DNA of 64,000 nt from Streptomyces sp. SAI-127 (lineage in GTDB: Bacteria > Actinomycetota > Actinomycetes > Streptomycetales > Streptomycetaceae). The position numbers and the translations under genes are program-made. The notes beneath the pieces are model-generated. The model was not told the DNA's origin. It saw only the letters and a program-made list of their open reading frames with translations, and did not search any database. The first letter of the stretch is position 1, and each line of letters opens with the position of its first letter. This document shows positions 48,684 to 56,753 of this stretch, one piece after another. The stretch is taken from assembly GCF_029894425.1 (NCBI RefSeq), contig NZ_JARXYJ010000001.1, forward strand, positions 4,712,001-4,776,000. Direction: 5' to 3'.

Positions 48684-48896
48684 GTTCGCCAGCCTCCCCA
48701 ACGTCTTCAGGGGCCGAAGTCTGCCACTAAAACACTCCGAGCAGTACTCGTCCGATTACAGATATGGAAAGAAGCCAAAGATTCTGCACAGCCCCGAGAC
48801 AGGTAGAGAGGAGGAAGAGGCAAGAAGTCGTGGAGAAGATGGCGGAAAAAATGACCAACAAGCGGTACGGGTGGGTCCAATTCGGTCAGCTGCACG

Positions 48897-48919
48897 TGCA
48901 TCTGCACCTTGCATCTGCA
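48897..48919. promoter_or_regulatory. Paired TGCATCTGCA operators between XRE and ATPase genes
   Basis: TGCATCTGCA, an inverted repeat TGCA-TC-TGCA, occurs at 48897-48906 and 48910-48919. A 15-base stretch around the first copy (48891-48905) recurs, inverted, upstream of the DUF397 gene. It lies in the 308-base divergent gap (48684-48991), in which I see no gene. The likely binder is the adjacent XRE regulator. Confidence 0.6.
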
Positions 48920-48991
48920 TCGCTCATCCGAAACCATGGTCCCGCGCAACCGCTGCATCGCAACGACCGCGAGTTCCCGGGAGTGCCTCGC

Positions 48992-49513
48992 ATGGGGATG
49001 AATGGATCGACCATGCTCGAGCCGTTACGGCAGGGCCTTCCGCCGCTGGATCCTGCGGCCGTGTCCGACGCCGCCTCCTGTTCTCTGCCCGCCCGCTACG
49101 AAGCGGTGGGCGACGCACGGAGGTTCACCCGCAGAACGCTCGACCAGTGGGAGCTGGGCGACCAGTTCGACGACATCTGTCTGGTGGTCTCCGAACTGGT
49201 CACCAACGCGCTGCGGCACGCGGTGCCGGTGAACGGCGTGCACTCCGGGGACCAGAATCCGCCCGTACGGCTGCACTTGATGCGGTGGACCGAGCGGCTG
49301 GTGTGCGCGGTGCGCGACCCCAGCCAGGACAGTCCGGTCGCGCGTGATTCCGACGACTTCTCGGCGGAGTCCGGGCGCGGGCTGTTCCTCGTCGACTCCT
49401 TCAGCGACAGCTGGGGCTGGCATCCGATGACCGGGGCGCTGGGCGGCAAGCTGGTCTGGGCGCTGTTCCGGCTCCAGCCGCACGCCGGTCCGGCCGCGGC
49501 TTCCACCGAGTGA
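48992..49513 (+). CDS. RsbW-like ATP-binding (HATPase_c) protein
   Basis: A 173-residue protein with a GHKL ATPase fold of the anti-sigma/serine-kinase type: ADDRRFT-like start (AVGDARRFTRRTLDQWELGD), N-box VVSELVTNALRHAVP, and the later G-box region SGRGLFLVDSFSDSWGWHP. Streptomyces encode dozens of these; some bind sigma factors, many pair with XRE/DUF397 genes. The start at 48992 has GGGAG upstream; earlier in-frame ATGs give sequence without coding bias. Part of a three-gene module with the XRE regulator and DUF397 protein. Confidence 0.88.
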   Translation: MGMNGSTMLEPLRQGLPPLDPAAVSDAASCSLPARYEAVGDARRFTRRTLDQWELGDQFDDICLVVSELVTNALRHAVPVNGVHSGDQNPPVRLHLMRWTERLVCAVRDPSQDSPVARDSDDFSAESGRGLFLVDSFSDSWGWHPMTGALGGKLVWALFRLQPHAGPAAASTE

Positions 49514-49604
49514 TACATCGCGGGCTTTTACGACGCCACAGTTCTACGCGCGTTACACGGTGCACTGTCACAGTTACCCCCGGTCACACACAGGTGACCG
49601 GGGC

Positions 49605-49847
49605 TCAGCCCGCTATCAGGTGGTCGAACTCGCCGTCCTTGATACCGAGGAGCATCGCCTCGATCTCCGCGCGCGTGTAGACGAGCGCCGGGCCGTCCGG
49701 GAAGCGGGAGTTGCGAACCGCAACCCCCCCGTCGGGCAGGCGCGCGAACTCCACGCAGGAACCCTGCGAGTTGCTGTGCCGGCTCTTCTGCCAGGCCACC
49801 CCGCGCAGAGCCGTGGCCGTCATGCCGTTGTACACGTCGAGGTCCAC
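49605..49847 (-). CDS. DUF397 protein
   Basis: An 80-residue DUF397 protein: WQKSRHSNSQGSCVEFARLP, then VAVRNSRFPDGPALVYTRAE and EIEAMLLGIKDGEFDHL. DUF397 proteins are small partners of XRE regulators of the WhiJ type. The GTG at 49847 has GGGGAG seven bases upstream. Its promoter region holds the same TGCA-N2-TGCA motifs as the XRE/ATPase gap, which ties the three genes into one regulon. Confidence 0.92.
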   Translation of the reverse strand: MDLDVYNGMTATALRGVAWQKSRHSNSQGSCVEFARLPDGGVAVRNSRFPDGPALVYTRAEIEAMLLGIKDGEFDHLIAG

Positions 49848-49926
49848 AGGTCGCTCCCCGGTGGTGCGGTGGCCTTGTGGCCAGTGATGCAGCGGTCAAC
49901 TGGTCCGGATCATAGCTCTGTTCACG

Positions 49927-49948
49927 TGCAGATGCATGAGCAGATGCA
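49927..49948. promoter_or_regulatory. Paired TGCAGATGCA operators upstream of the DUF397 gene
   Basis: TGCAGATGCA at 49927-49936 and AGCAGATGCA at 49939-49948 lie about 80-100 bases before the DUF397 start. The 15-base sequence at 49940-49954 is the exact complement of that at 48891-48905. Same spacing class and same palindrome, so probably bound by the same regulator. Confidence 0.6.
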
Positions 49949-49995
49949 CGTGCACGAGGGGTGTTCCTGTGGTTACAGATGTGACGTGTGGGGCA

Positions 49996-50457
49996 CTAGA
50001 TACGTTCCATCGTGTGCCCCAGAGCTCGCATCACATGCGTCCGCCAGCCCCCGTCCATGATCGTCCGGGCCATCAGCTGAGCGGGATCGTCGGGATCGAA
50101 ACCCTCGTGCACTAGAAAGAGACGCGTTCCGCGCCCTTCCTGTTCCACCTTCCATGTGACGGTCCAGTCCGCGGAGTTGGCCGGATCGACGTCGGTCCAC
50201 CGGAGGCTCAGCATCCGCTGCGGCTCGAACGCGAGGACCTCCACGTCGACGGTTCCGGAGAAGTTCGAGTTGGGCCGCGGGACGGAGGTCATGGTGTACC
50301 GGTGTCCGACCTCGAGCCGGAACGCCTCCGCCCCCTGCATCTGCCACTGCACGAGCAGTCCGGGCTCGGTGAGGGCGCGCCAGACCTTGGCGGGCGGGTG
50401 CGGGAAGAACTGGTCGACGCGGATGACCGTGAGGTCCTCGTCGGGTGCGTTGCTCAT
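49996..50457 (-). CDS. SRPBCC/AHSA1-type protein
   Basis: A 153-residue START/SRPBCC fold protein: IRVDQFFPHPPAKVWRALTE at the start, LVQWQMQGAEAFRLEVGHRY, and the final helix DGGWRTHVMRALGHTMERI. The fold encloses a cavity for a hydrophobic ligand; function unknown. The ATG overlaps the stop of the ArsR-type gene in an ATGA. ArsR-SRPBCC pairs of this kind are widespread, with the regulator controlling the pair. Confidence 0.9.
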   Translation of the reverse strand: MSNAPDEDLTVIRVDQFFPHPPAKVWRALTEPGLLVQWQMQGAEAFRLEVGHRYTMTSVPRPNSNFSGTVDVEVLAFEPQRMLSLRWTDVDPANSADWTVTWKVEQEGRGTRLFLVHEGFDPDDPAQLMARTIMDGGWRTHVMRALGHTMERI

Positions 50458-50822
50458 GTCACGTCATCGTCGGGCATACGGTCCAGCAGCGCGCCCAGGT
50501 CCTTGAGCCGACCGCGCCAGAACCGCTCGTACGGATGGAGCCAGTCCTGCACCTCGGCGAGCGGGGCCGCCTCCAGGCGGTAGATGCGCTGCCGCCCGGA
50601 GCGCTGCTCGGAGACGAGGCCCGCCTCCCGCAGCACCCTCAGATGCTCGGACAGGCTCGGGCGCCGCATGTCGAAGTGGTCGGCCAGGGCCTGGACGGGC
50701 TGCGGCCCGCCGTCGCGCAGCAGCCGCAGCACCTCGCGGCGCACGGCGCTCGCGAGCGCGGCGAAGACGCGGTCCGCGTCGGCCTCGGTGGTCCCGGCCT
50801 CGACGGCCCCGGATGCGGTCAT
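50454..50822 (-). CDS. ArsR-family regulator
   Basis: A 122-residue winged-helix regulator: ALASAVRREVLRLLRDGGPQ, recognition helix region MRRPSLSEHLRVLREAGLVS, wing RSGRQRIYRLEAAPL. There is no cysteine metal site, so it is probably not a metal sensor; it belongs to the ArsR group linked to SRPBCC/AHSA1 genes. It overlaps the SRPBCC gene by four bases and lies 10 bases after the glyoxalase-like gene, so all three may be one transcript. Confidence 0.92.
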   Translation of the reverse strand: MTASGAVEAGTTEADADRVFAALASAVRREVLRLLRDGGPQPVQALADHFDMRRPSLSEHLRVLREAGLVSEQRSGRQRIYRLEAAPLAEVQDWLHPYERFWRGRLKDLGALLDRMPDDDVT

Positions 50823-50832
50823 GCCGGCCTTC

Positions 50833-51204
50833 CTACTGGTGTGCCTCCGTCAGCAGCATCAGACCATTGCCGTCGGGGTCCGTGAAGGAGGCCATGCGGC
50901 CCCACGGGAGCTCGTCGGGTCCCTGCACGGGGGTCCCGGCCTCCGTGAGCCGCTCACAGTCCGCGTCGACGTCGGTCGTGACCAACATGATCCCCCGGGC
51001 CGAGCCGGGCTCGAAGCCGCCCATGCCCGGACCGGAGAGCGTGAAGACGGTCTGCGCGCCCTCGGGGGCGACCTGGAGCCAGCGCCCCTGCGGCAGGTCC
51101 CGGTCGGCGGTGACGGTCAGACCGAGGACGTCGGTGTAGAAGCGCAGGGCGCGGTCCTGGTCGGAGACGGGGAGGGTGACGAAGGAGGCGTGGGTGATGG
51201 TCAT
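50833..51204 (-). CDS. VOC/glyoxalase-superfamily protein
   Basis: A 123-residue vicinal-oxygen-chelate fold: THASFVTLPVSDQDRALRFY, TVFTLSGPGMGGFEPGSARG and FTDPDGNGLMLL with the usual terminal acidic/metal position. Members include glyoxalases, dioxygenases and resistance proteins; this small standalone form cannot be assigned a substrate. No Shine-Dalgarno precedes the ATG; a large perfect hairpin ends 12 bases upstream. Confidence 0.88.
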   Translation of the reverse strand: MTITHASFVTLPVSDQDRALRFYTDVLGLTVTADRDLPQGRWLQVAPEGAQTVFTLSGPGMGGFEPGSARGIMLVTTDVDADCERLTEAGTPVQGPDELPWGRMASFTDPDGNGLMLLTEAHQ

Positions 51205-51215
51205 GCAGAGGAGAA

Positions 51216-51262
51216 TAGGTAGGAGTTTCCCTACGAGTCAAGCGTAGGGAAACTCCTACCTA
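51216..51262 (-). terminator. Perfect 20-base-arm hairpin after rpsR paralogue
   Basis: Arms at 51216-51235 and 51243-51262 are fully complementary over 20 bases, with a seven-base loop. It begins eight bases after the bS18 stop on the minus strand and ends 12 bases before the glyoxalase-like start. It most likely ends the zinc-starvation operon; the symmetric sequence could also serve as an operator for the next gene. Confidence 0.65.
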
Positions 51263-51269
51263 TAGGTCT

Positions 51270-51503
51270 TCACCTGCTGGAGTAGGGCAGCAGTGCCATC
51301 TCGCGGGCGTTCTTGATGGCACGGGCGAGCAGTCGCTGCTGCTGGGCCGACACACGGGTGACACGGCGGCTGCGGATCTTGCCCCGGTCGGAGATGAACT
51401 TCCGCAGCAGGTCGGTGTCCTTGTAGTCGATGTAGGTGACCTGGGCCGCGTCCAGCGGGTTGGGCCGGTTCTTGACGGGCTTGCGTTCGGGCTTGCGAGG
51501 CAT
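51270..51503 (-). CDS. rpsR: Ribosomal protein bS18, cysteine-free paralogue
   Basis: A 77-residue bS18: [56 protein letters not shown]. The zinc-binding cysteines of the primary form are absent (no CxxC near the start, and VSAQQQ where the usual form has a cysteine). It is therefore the zinc-independent copy expected to replace the main one under zinc starvation. ATG overlaps the stop of the COG0523 gene by one base. Last gene of the rpmG-rpmE-cobW-rpsR run. Confidence 0.93.
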   Translation of the reverse strand: MPRKPERKPVKNRPNPLDAAQVTYIDYKDTDLLRKFISDRGKIRSRRVTRVSAQQQRLLARAIKNAREMALLPYSSR

Positions 51504-52681
51504 CAGACCTCCAGGAGGGTGTCGAAGGCGGGCGGGAGTCGTTTCCAGGCGTCGCGCCCCGCGGAGTACTCGGCGTCGGTCAGCAGGCAGGACTCCAGGA
51601 GCCGTTCGAGTCCGTCGCGGTCGAGACCTGGCGAGGTGAAGACGAGGTGCTGGCAGCAGTCGCCGTGCTCGGGGTGCCAGTCCATGGCGGCGGCCGCCCG
51701 GCGCACCGGCGGGACCATCTCCCAGGCCGCGTCCGGCAGCGAGGCGAGCCAGGGGCCCACGCTCTCCACGCACAGGGCACCGCCGGCCGCGTCCCAGTGC
51801 AGCAGCACGTCCGGCTTGTCGGCGAGCCAGAACCGGCCCCGGCTGCGGGCCGCAGCGCAGGTGATGTCCTCCAGGGCCTCGTACAGCCGCTCCGGGTGGA
51901 AGGGCCGGCGGCGGTGCCAGACGAGCGTGGACACACCGTGCGCGTCGGCCTCGGCGGGCAGCAGGGCACAGGCGGGATGCTGGGCCGCCGCGGCGGACTC
52001 CACGTCGAATCCGGCGAGGGCGGCCCGGGCCAGCGGAGAGTGCGCGGAGTTCCGTACCGGATATGCGGTGCCCGCCGGGTCCGTCGGCCGGCCGCTCCCG
52101 ATCGGGACCTGGCGGGCCGTCGGATGGAGCTGGACGAGCAGCTCGCGGTCCTCCTCGTCGGCCTCCGGGGAGTCGAGGACGGCGAGGACGGGGGCGTACT
52201 CCAGCTGGCGGGCGAAGGTGTCGGCGACCGTGCGCTGGTCGGTGGCCGCGGCGGCCAGGCCGCGCTCGGCGAGGTCGTCGCCGTTGCCGAGGCAGGGCAG
52301 GACGAGTGCCGGGTCGACTGCGGTGATCACGCCGGTGACCGTCAGGCCGCCGGCCGCGACCACCTCTGCCATCGCCTTGGGCTCGACGGAGTCCCACAGC
52401 TCGACGACCGCGAGGCGGAGCGTGCCGGCCGCGTCCAGGCGGCGCAGTTCCGGGACCAGGTCCTCCCGGAGCGCGCAGCACGCGCAGTCGTTGACCAGGG
52501 GTGTCTCGCCGGCGGACTGGATGCCGGTGGCGTCGCGGATCGTCCGTACGACGGTGCCGGCCGCGGCCGTCGCCAGGTCGTGGTGGAGGGCGACACTGCC
52601 CGGCACGTCGGCGAGCAGCTGCCCGACGGCCGCCTTGCGGGCGTCGGCGTGCAGCCCGCCGACGATCACGACGGAGAGCAT
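51503..52681 (-). CDS. COG0523 (CobW-like) putative zinc metallochaperone with degenerate P-loop
   Basis: A 392-residue COG0523-family protein. The metal motif CxCC is present as [13 protein letters not shown], and the C-terminal domain is typical ([40 protein letters not shown]). COG0523 proteins near zinc-free ribosomal genes are thought to deliver zinc to key enzymes. The first motif, however, reads [20 protein letters not shown] instead of the GxxGxGKT P-loop, so GTP binding is doubtful. It overlaps rpmE and rpsR by one base on either side, so it belongs to the Zur-type operon. Confidence 0.88.
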   Translation of the reverse strand: MLSVVIVGGLHADARKAAVGQLLADVPGSVALHHDLATAAAGTVVRTIRDATGIQSAGETPLVNDCACCALREDLVPELRRLDAAGTLRLAVVELWDSVEPKAMAEVVAAGGLTVTGVITAVDPALVLPCLGNGDDLAERGLAAAATDQRTVADTFARQLEYAPVLAVLDSPEADEEDRELLVQLHPTARQVPIGSGRPTDPAGTAYPVRNSAHSPLARAALAGFDVESAAAAQHPACALLPAEADAHGVSTLVWHRRRPFHPERLYEALEDITCAAARSRGRFWLADKPDVLLHWDAAGGALCVESVGPWLASLPDAAWEMVPPVRRAAAAMDWHPEHGDCCQHLVFTSPGLDRDGLERLLESCLLTDAEYSAGRDAWKRLPPAFDTLLEV

Positions 52682-52929
52682 CAGCCCTTCTTTCCGTACC
52701 GGCGCTCGAAGCGCTCCACGCGGCCGGCGGTGTCCAGGACGCGGGCCGTGCCGGTGTAGAAGGGGTGGCTGACGTTCGAGATCTCGACGTCGACGACCGG
52801 GTAGGTGTTGCCGTCCTCCCACTCGACCGTCTTCTCGCTCGTCATCGTCGAGCGGGTCAGGAAGGCGTGGTTCGCGGCACGGTCGCGGAAGACGACGGGG
52901 CCGTAGGCGGGGTGGATTCCCTGGCGCAC
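52681..52929 (-). CDS. rpmE2: Ribosomal protein bL31 type B (zinc-independent)
   Basis: An 82-residue bL31 of the type B class: [59 protein letters not shown]. It has no cysteines, unlike the zinc-ribbon type A. The GTG at 52929 lies just beyond the rpmG stop, with AGAGGAG located in the last rpmG codons. Its stop overlaps the start of the COG0523 gene. Confidence 0.94.
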   Translation of the reverse strand: MRQGIHPAYGPVVFRDRAANHAFLTRSTMTSEKTVEWEDGNTYPVVDVEISNVSHPFYTGTARVLDTAGRVERFERRYGKKG

Positions 52930-52934
52930 GAGGA

Positions 52935-53099
52935 TCAGCGCTCCTCTCGGAAGTCGACGTGACGGCGGGCGACCGGGTCGTACTTCCGCAGGGTCATGCG
53001 GTCCGGGTCGTTGCGGCGGTTCTTGCGGGTCACATAGGTGAAACCGGTCCCGGCGGTGGACCGGAGCTTGATGACCGGGCGGAGTTCGTTGCGTGCCAT
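52935..53099 (-). CDS. rpmG: Ribosomal protein bL33, cysteine-free paralogue
   Basis: A 54-residue bL33: [54 protein letters not shown]. The zinc-binding cysteines of the main form are missing. It is the first gene of the minus-strand operon below the Zur-like box. TAAGAT lies six bases before the ATG, which fits a leaderless transcript. The stop is 5 bases ahead of the bL31 GTG. Confidence 0.93.
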   Translation of the reverse strand: MARNELRPVIKLRSTAGTGFTYVTRKNRRNDPDRMTLRKYDPVARRHVDFREER

Positions 53100-53112
53100 G
53101 CTGGTATCTTAC

Positions 53113-53133
53113 TGAAAATGAATTCCATTTACA
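53113..53133. promoter_or_regulatory. Zur-like box in divergent ribosomal-paralogue promoter
   Basis: TGAAAATG-AATTC-CATTTACA is a near-perfect inverted repeat (seven of eight positions). Its first 15 bases match the Streptomyces Zur consensus TGAAAATGATTTTCA at 13 positions. It lies in the 62-base gap between rpmG (minus) and rpmB (plus), the only AT-rich stretch nearby. Zinc-loaded Zur would block both operons; zinc starvation would release them. Confidence 0.85.
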
Positions 53134-53161
53134 CATCCGCTCCGAGAGAGGTGCATCACCC

Positions 53162-53398
53162 GTGTCCGCCCACTGCATGCTGACCGGGGCCCAGCCGGGC
53201 TTCGGCAACCGCATCTCCCGCTCCCACCGGCGCACTTCGCGCCGCTTCGACCCCAACATCCAGTCCAGGCGCTACTGGCTGCCCAGCGAGGGGCGGCATG
53301 TGCGGCTGCGGCTGAGCACGAAGGGCATCAAGACCGTCGACACGATCGGCGTCGAGGCGGCCGTGGCGCGGATCCGCGCGCGCGGTGTGCGGATCTGA
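53162..53398 (+). CDS. rpmB: Ribosomal protein bL28, zinc-independent paralogue
   Basis: A 78-residue bL28: [60 protein letters not shown]. Only one cysteine remains, so the CxxC zinc site is lost. The GTG at 53162 is preceded by GAGAGAGG. It is divergent from rpmG across the Zur-like box and is followed after 13 bases by the bS14 paralogue. Confidence 0.92.
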   Translation: MSAHCMLTGAQPGFGNRISRSHRRTSRRFDPNIQSRRYWLPSEGRHVRLRLSTKGIKTVDTIGVEAAVARIRARGVRI

Positions 53399-53411
53399 GG
53401 GGAGAACCGGT

Positions 53412-53717
53412 ATGGCGAAGAAGAGCAAGATCGCGAAGAACGAGAAGCGCCAGGAGATCGTCGCGCGGTACGCCGAGCGGCGGGCCGAGCTGAAGGAGAT
53501 CGTCCGCCGGCCCTCCTCCACGGACGCCGAACGGCTGGCCGCACAGGAGGAGTTGCGACGGCAGCCGCGGGACGCGAGCGCCACACGCGTGCGCAACCGC
53601 GACCAGGTCGACGGGCGGCCGCGCGGCTACTTCCGGGCCTTCGGGCTGTCCCGGGTGGGACTGCGGGAGCAGGCGCACGCGGGATATCTGCCAGGTGTTC
53701 GCAAGTCGTCCTGGTAG
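53412..53717 (+). CDS. rpsN: Ribosomal protein uS14, long cysteine-free form
   Basis: A 101-residue uS14: [60 protein letters not shown]. This is the long, zinc-independent type, contrasted with the 61-residue zinc-binding form in the main ribosomal operon. ATG at 53412 follows GGGGAGA. Second gene of the plus-strand unit below the Zur-like box. Confidence 0.94.
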   Translation: MAKKSKIAKNEKRQEIVARYAERRAELKEIVRRPSSTDAERLAAQEELRRQPRDASATRVRNRDQVDGRPRGYFRAFGLSRVGLREQAHAGYLPGVRKSSW

Positions 53718-53784
53718 CTCTCACGGGTGGTGCTGGTAGCTTGCTGCGGTCCGCCCGGCCGACCGCTACAGCTTGGAGCCTCCA

Positions 53785-54297
53785 GTGACTACGGCGATCC
53801 TCTCGCGCACTGTGCCGCGTCGGCGGGCCGGGCTCGCGGCCGCGGGACTGGTGGGCGCGCTCGTCCTGACCGCGTGCAGCGGCGGGGGCTCGGACGACGA
53901 GCCGTCGCCGAGCTCCGGTACGACCGGCTCGTCGGCGTCCGCCTCGGCCTCCGCTTCCGGGGGGACCGGCGGTACGTCCTCCTCGTCCGCGTCCGGCAAG
54001 GTGGCGGGCAGCTGGCTGGCGACCACGGGCGGCAAGGCCGTGGCACTGCTGGTCAACGGCGACCAGGCCGGGCTCTTCGTCACCGGCGGCACCGTGTGCA
54101 GCGGCTCCGCGAGTGCCGACACGATCCGGCTGAAGTGCACGGACGGCAGCAAGGACCGGGCGGACGGGACGGTCGAGTCGGTCGGCAAGAACACCCTCAG
54201 GGTGAACTGGGAGGGCGGCATCGGCGCCGAGACCTACACCCGGGCCGAGGGCGCCAACCTGCCGAGCGGGTTCCCGACGGTGGGCTCGGGGTCGTAG
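53785..54297 (+). CDS. Secreted lipoprotein, unknown function
   Basis: A 170-residue lipoprotein. The signal sequence (RRRAGLAAAGLVGALVLTAC) ends in the lipobox LTAC near residue 31. A serine/glycine/alanine-rich linker of about 45 residues follows, then a compact domain (SGKVAGSWLATTGGKAVALL, VCSGSASADTIRLKC with two cysteines, VNWEGGIGAETYTRAEG). The C-terminal domain may be a small beta-barrel. The GTG at 53785 has GGAG eight bases upstream. No functional assignment. Confidence 0.8.
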   Translation: MTTAILSRTVPRRRAGLAAAGLVGALVLTACSGGGSDDEPSPSSGTTGSSASASASASGGTGGTSSSSASGKVAGSWLATTGGKAVALLVNGDQAGLFVTGGTVCSGSASADTIRLKCTDGSKDRADGTVESVGKNTLRVNWEGGIGAETYTRAEGANLPSGFPTVGSGS

Positions 54298-54385
54298 CGC
54301 AAGACCTCGGTGGGGGCGGGCAACCGTGGCGTCCCGGCATGCGTGATGATCCATGCACCGGATCGCTCACATCAGAGGACTTCAC

Positions 54386-54928
54386 ATGCGCGCCGCCCCC
54401 CTCGCCGTCACCGCCCTCGCCGCGGCCCTGCTCCTGACCGGCTGCTCCAGTGACAGCTCCGGTTCCGGTGGTGGTGACAGCGCCGCCGGGAGCCCGAGCA
54501 ACGGCACCACGTGCCGCATCGGTGCCATGGACGTGGAGGTCGGACCCGCCAACGTGGCCCCCACCGCCGGGGACACCGGCAACATCCCCGTCACGCTCAC
54601 CAACCAGAGCGCCGAGTGCATGCTGGACGGCTTCCCCGGCATCGACCTGAACGCCACGGACTCGTCGGCGAGCGTCTCGCCCGCGCAAGGCGCGAAGTCC
54701 ACGAAGCTCACCCTGGCCAAGGGCACGGCCGCCACCTTCACCCTCACGTACACGCGCGGCGAGGCCGGCGCCAAGGCGAGCCTCGACGTGAAGACGCTGA
54801 ACATCGCCCTGCCGGGAGCCGGGACCGCGAAGAGCTACAAGTGGTCGTACGGCCCGGTCCAGGGCCGGAGCGACAACGCCGGTGACCCGAACGCCTCGGT
54901 CAGCGCCTTCTCCCAGGCCGGGGACTGA
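54386..54928 (+). CDS. DUF4232-type lipoprotein
   Basis: A 180-residue lipoprotein with lipobox LTGC near residue 21 (TALAAALLLTGCSSDSSGSG). The mature part is a DUF4232 beta-sandwich: TCRIGAMDVEVGPANVAPTA, GNIPVTLTNQSAECMLDGFP (cysteine pair) and LTLAKGTAATFTLTYTRGEA. DUF4232 lipoproteins are abundant in Streptomyces with no known function. The 3' end overlaps the converging DUF2786 gene by 29 bases. ATG 54386 follows AGAGGA. Confidence 0.85.
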   Translation: MRAAPLAVTALAAALLLTGCSSDSSGSGGGDSAAGSPSNGTTCRIGAMDVEVGPANVAPTAGDTGNIPVTLTNQSAECMLDGFPGIDLNATDSSASVSPAQGAKSTKLTLAKGTAATFTLTYTRGEAGAKASLDVKTLNIALPGAGTAKSYKWSYGPVQGRSDNAGDPNASVSAFSQAGD

Positions 54929-56057
54929 GCCGGGGCCGGTTTCCGACCTGCGCCCGGTCGGCCGCCCGGGCGCCCTCGGTCCAGCCCGCCTCGTCGCTGA
55001 CACCGCGCAGGCGGGTCGTGGTGGTCTGCGGGAACATCCGGTCCATGCGGTCGGTGACGGCGACCTCGCGGGAGGCGAGGACCGGCAGCAGGTCGTCGGT
55101 CACCGGGGCCTCTGCGGCGGTGCGCAGGCGGTCGCCGACGCGGTGCGCGTAGGCCGCGAGGAAGGACTGCCGGAAGGTCTTGGTACGCCCCCGGCCGCCC
55201 GCCCGCTGGGCCGCCTCGGCCTTCGCCATCGCGGACTGCGCCTGCACCAGCAGCGAGGTGTACAGGAGTTCGACCGCCGCCAGGTCGCCCTCGAAGCCGA
55301 CGACCGTGGAGAAGGCGAACGGTTCGTTCCACACGGCCCGGCAGTGGTTGGCGGTGGCGACCGCGTCGAGCAGCACCGCCTTTGCCTGCTCGTACGGCGG
55401 CTCGACCCCGATCCGGCAGGCGCCGGGGGCGTGATTCGCGGGCGCCTGGGCATCGAGCAGCGCCTCGTCGACGCTGTGCCGGGCCATCAGCTCCTGCGCC
55501 TTGGCGGTAAGGGCCTCCGCCTCCTCGGGGAAGCCGGTCGCCTCCGCCTTGGCCAGCAGGGCACGGATACGGCCGAGCATGCGGGTGTCGCCCTGGTGCT
55601 CGCGCCGGGGCTCCTCCAGCGGTTCCAGCGCGGGCAGGCGCAGCAGCAGGCGGTACAGCTCGAGTACGGCGGCGGCGTGCGTGAAGCGGTCGGAGCGGGG
55701 GGTGTTCTCGCCGGGATCCTCCAGCTGGGCCAGCTGAGCGGCCCAGCGATGGCCGCGCGGGCGGTCGTCCGGGGCCTGCGCCCTGATCAGGGACGTGGCG
55801 AGGCGCACGTGCGGGTCGTCCAGTTCGCGTCGCACCATCCGTACGACATCGGCGGGCTGCCAGCCGCGCCGCCAGGCCTGCGCCACGAACTCGGTGCCGC
55901 GCCGCACCAGTTCGGTGTCCGCCTCGGGGTCGGCGGCGAGGAGGGAGGCGCCGGTGTCCAGGGCGGTGTCGTCGTCGGCGTAGAGGGCGGCCCGGAAGGC
56001 GCGATCGACGGTGCCGCTCGGGCTGTCGCTCGCGCTGTTGCTTTTACTGCTGCTCAC
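54900..56057 (-). CDS. DUF2786 protein
   Basis: A 385-residue cytoplasmic protein. The DUF2786 module is centred on RMLGRIRALLAKAEATGFPE and EAEALTAKAQELMARHSVDE (about residues 155-200). It is flanked by an alanine/arginine-rich N-terminal domain and a C-terminal helical region (FRQSFLAAYAHRVGDRLRTA). DUF2786 occurs in phage and bacterial proteins without known activity. It converges on, and overlaps, the DUF4232 lipoprotein gene. Confidence 0.85.
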   Translation of the reverse strand: MSSSKSNSASDSPSGTVDRAFRAALYADDDTALDTGASLLAADPEADTELVRRGTEFVAQAWRRGWQPADVVRMVRRELDDPHVRLATSLIRAQAPDDRPRGHRWAAQLAQLEDPGENTPRSDRFTHAAAVLELYRLLLRLPALEPLEEPRREHQGDTRMLGRIRALLAKAEATGFPEEAEALTAKAQELMARHSVDEALLDAQAPANHAPGACRIGVEPPYEQAKAVLLDAVATANHCRAVWNEPFAFSTVVGFEGDLAAVELLYTSLLVQAQSAMAKAEAAQRAGGRGRTKTFRQSFLAAYAHRVGDRLRTAAEAPVTDDLLPVLASREVAVTDRMDRMFPQTTTTRLRGVSDEAGWTEGARAADRAQVGNRPRLSPRPGRRR

Positions 56058-56123
56058 GGGGCGATCGTCTCACTCCCCGAAAATCGGTCGCCCACGCGCG
56101 CGTGCTGCTTCAAGCATGGCGGC

Positions 56124-56753
56124 ATGGTGGACATGTCTCTCTACGCGGCCTTTCTCGTCGCCGCCTTCGCGCTCTGTGTCACTCCCGGTCCCGACATGAT
56201 GTTCATCGTGGCGATGGGCGGACGGGGCGGGCCCGCCGCGGGGGTGATGGCGGCGCTCGGGGTGGCCTCGGCGATGTTCGTGCACACGGTCGCGGCGGCG
56301 CTCGGTCTTTCGGCACTGTTCCAGGCCCTGCCGACGCTGTACCACGTGCTGCGCTGGGCGGGCGCGGCCTATCTGCTGTACCTCGCGGTGAAGGCGTTCC
56401 GGGACCGTTCGGTGCCGGGTGAGGACGGGGCGCCGGCCGGTCCCGGGATGCGGCGGGCCTTCTGGCAGGGGGCCGTCACCAATCTGCTCAACCCCAAGGT
56501 GATCCTGTTCAACGTGGCGTTCCTGCCCCAGTTCGTGGCGCCGGAGATGGGCCACGTGTGGGGGCAGTTCCTGGTGCTCGGGCTCACGATCACCGTGATG
56601 GGCGTCGTGGTGGACGGCCTGACCGGGCTGCTCTCCGGGAAGCTCTCGGCGCTGCTGCGGCGTAGTCGGCGGGTGGCGCGAGGGCTCAACATCTTCAGCG
56701 GGTCGGTGTTCACGGGGCTGGCGGTGCGGTTGGTGGTGTCCTCACCGAAGTAG
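56124..56753 (+). CDS. LysE-family amino-acid exporter (RhtB type)
   Basis: A 209-residue LysE/RhtB-family translocator with six membrane helices. The family start LYAAFLVAAFALCVTPGPDM is followed by GGRGGPAAGVMAALGVASAM and the conserved FWQGAVTNLLNPKVILFNVA region. These export amino acids or homoserine lactone-like compounds; the substrate is unknown. ATG 56124 or 56133 could be the start; neither has a strong Shine-Dalgarno. Confidence 0.9.
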   Translation: MVDMSLYAAFLVAAFALCVTPGPDMMFIVAMGGRGGPAAGVMAALGVASAMFVHTVAAALGLSALFQALPTLYHVLRWAGAAYLLYLAVKAFRDRSVPGEDGAPAGPGMRRAFWQGAVTNLLNPKVILFNVAFLPQFVAPEMGHVWGQFLVLGLTITVMGVVVDGLTGLLSGKLSALLRRSRRVARGLNIFSGSVFTGLAVRLVVSSPK

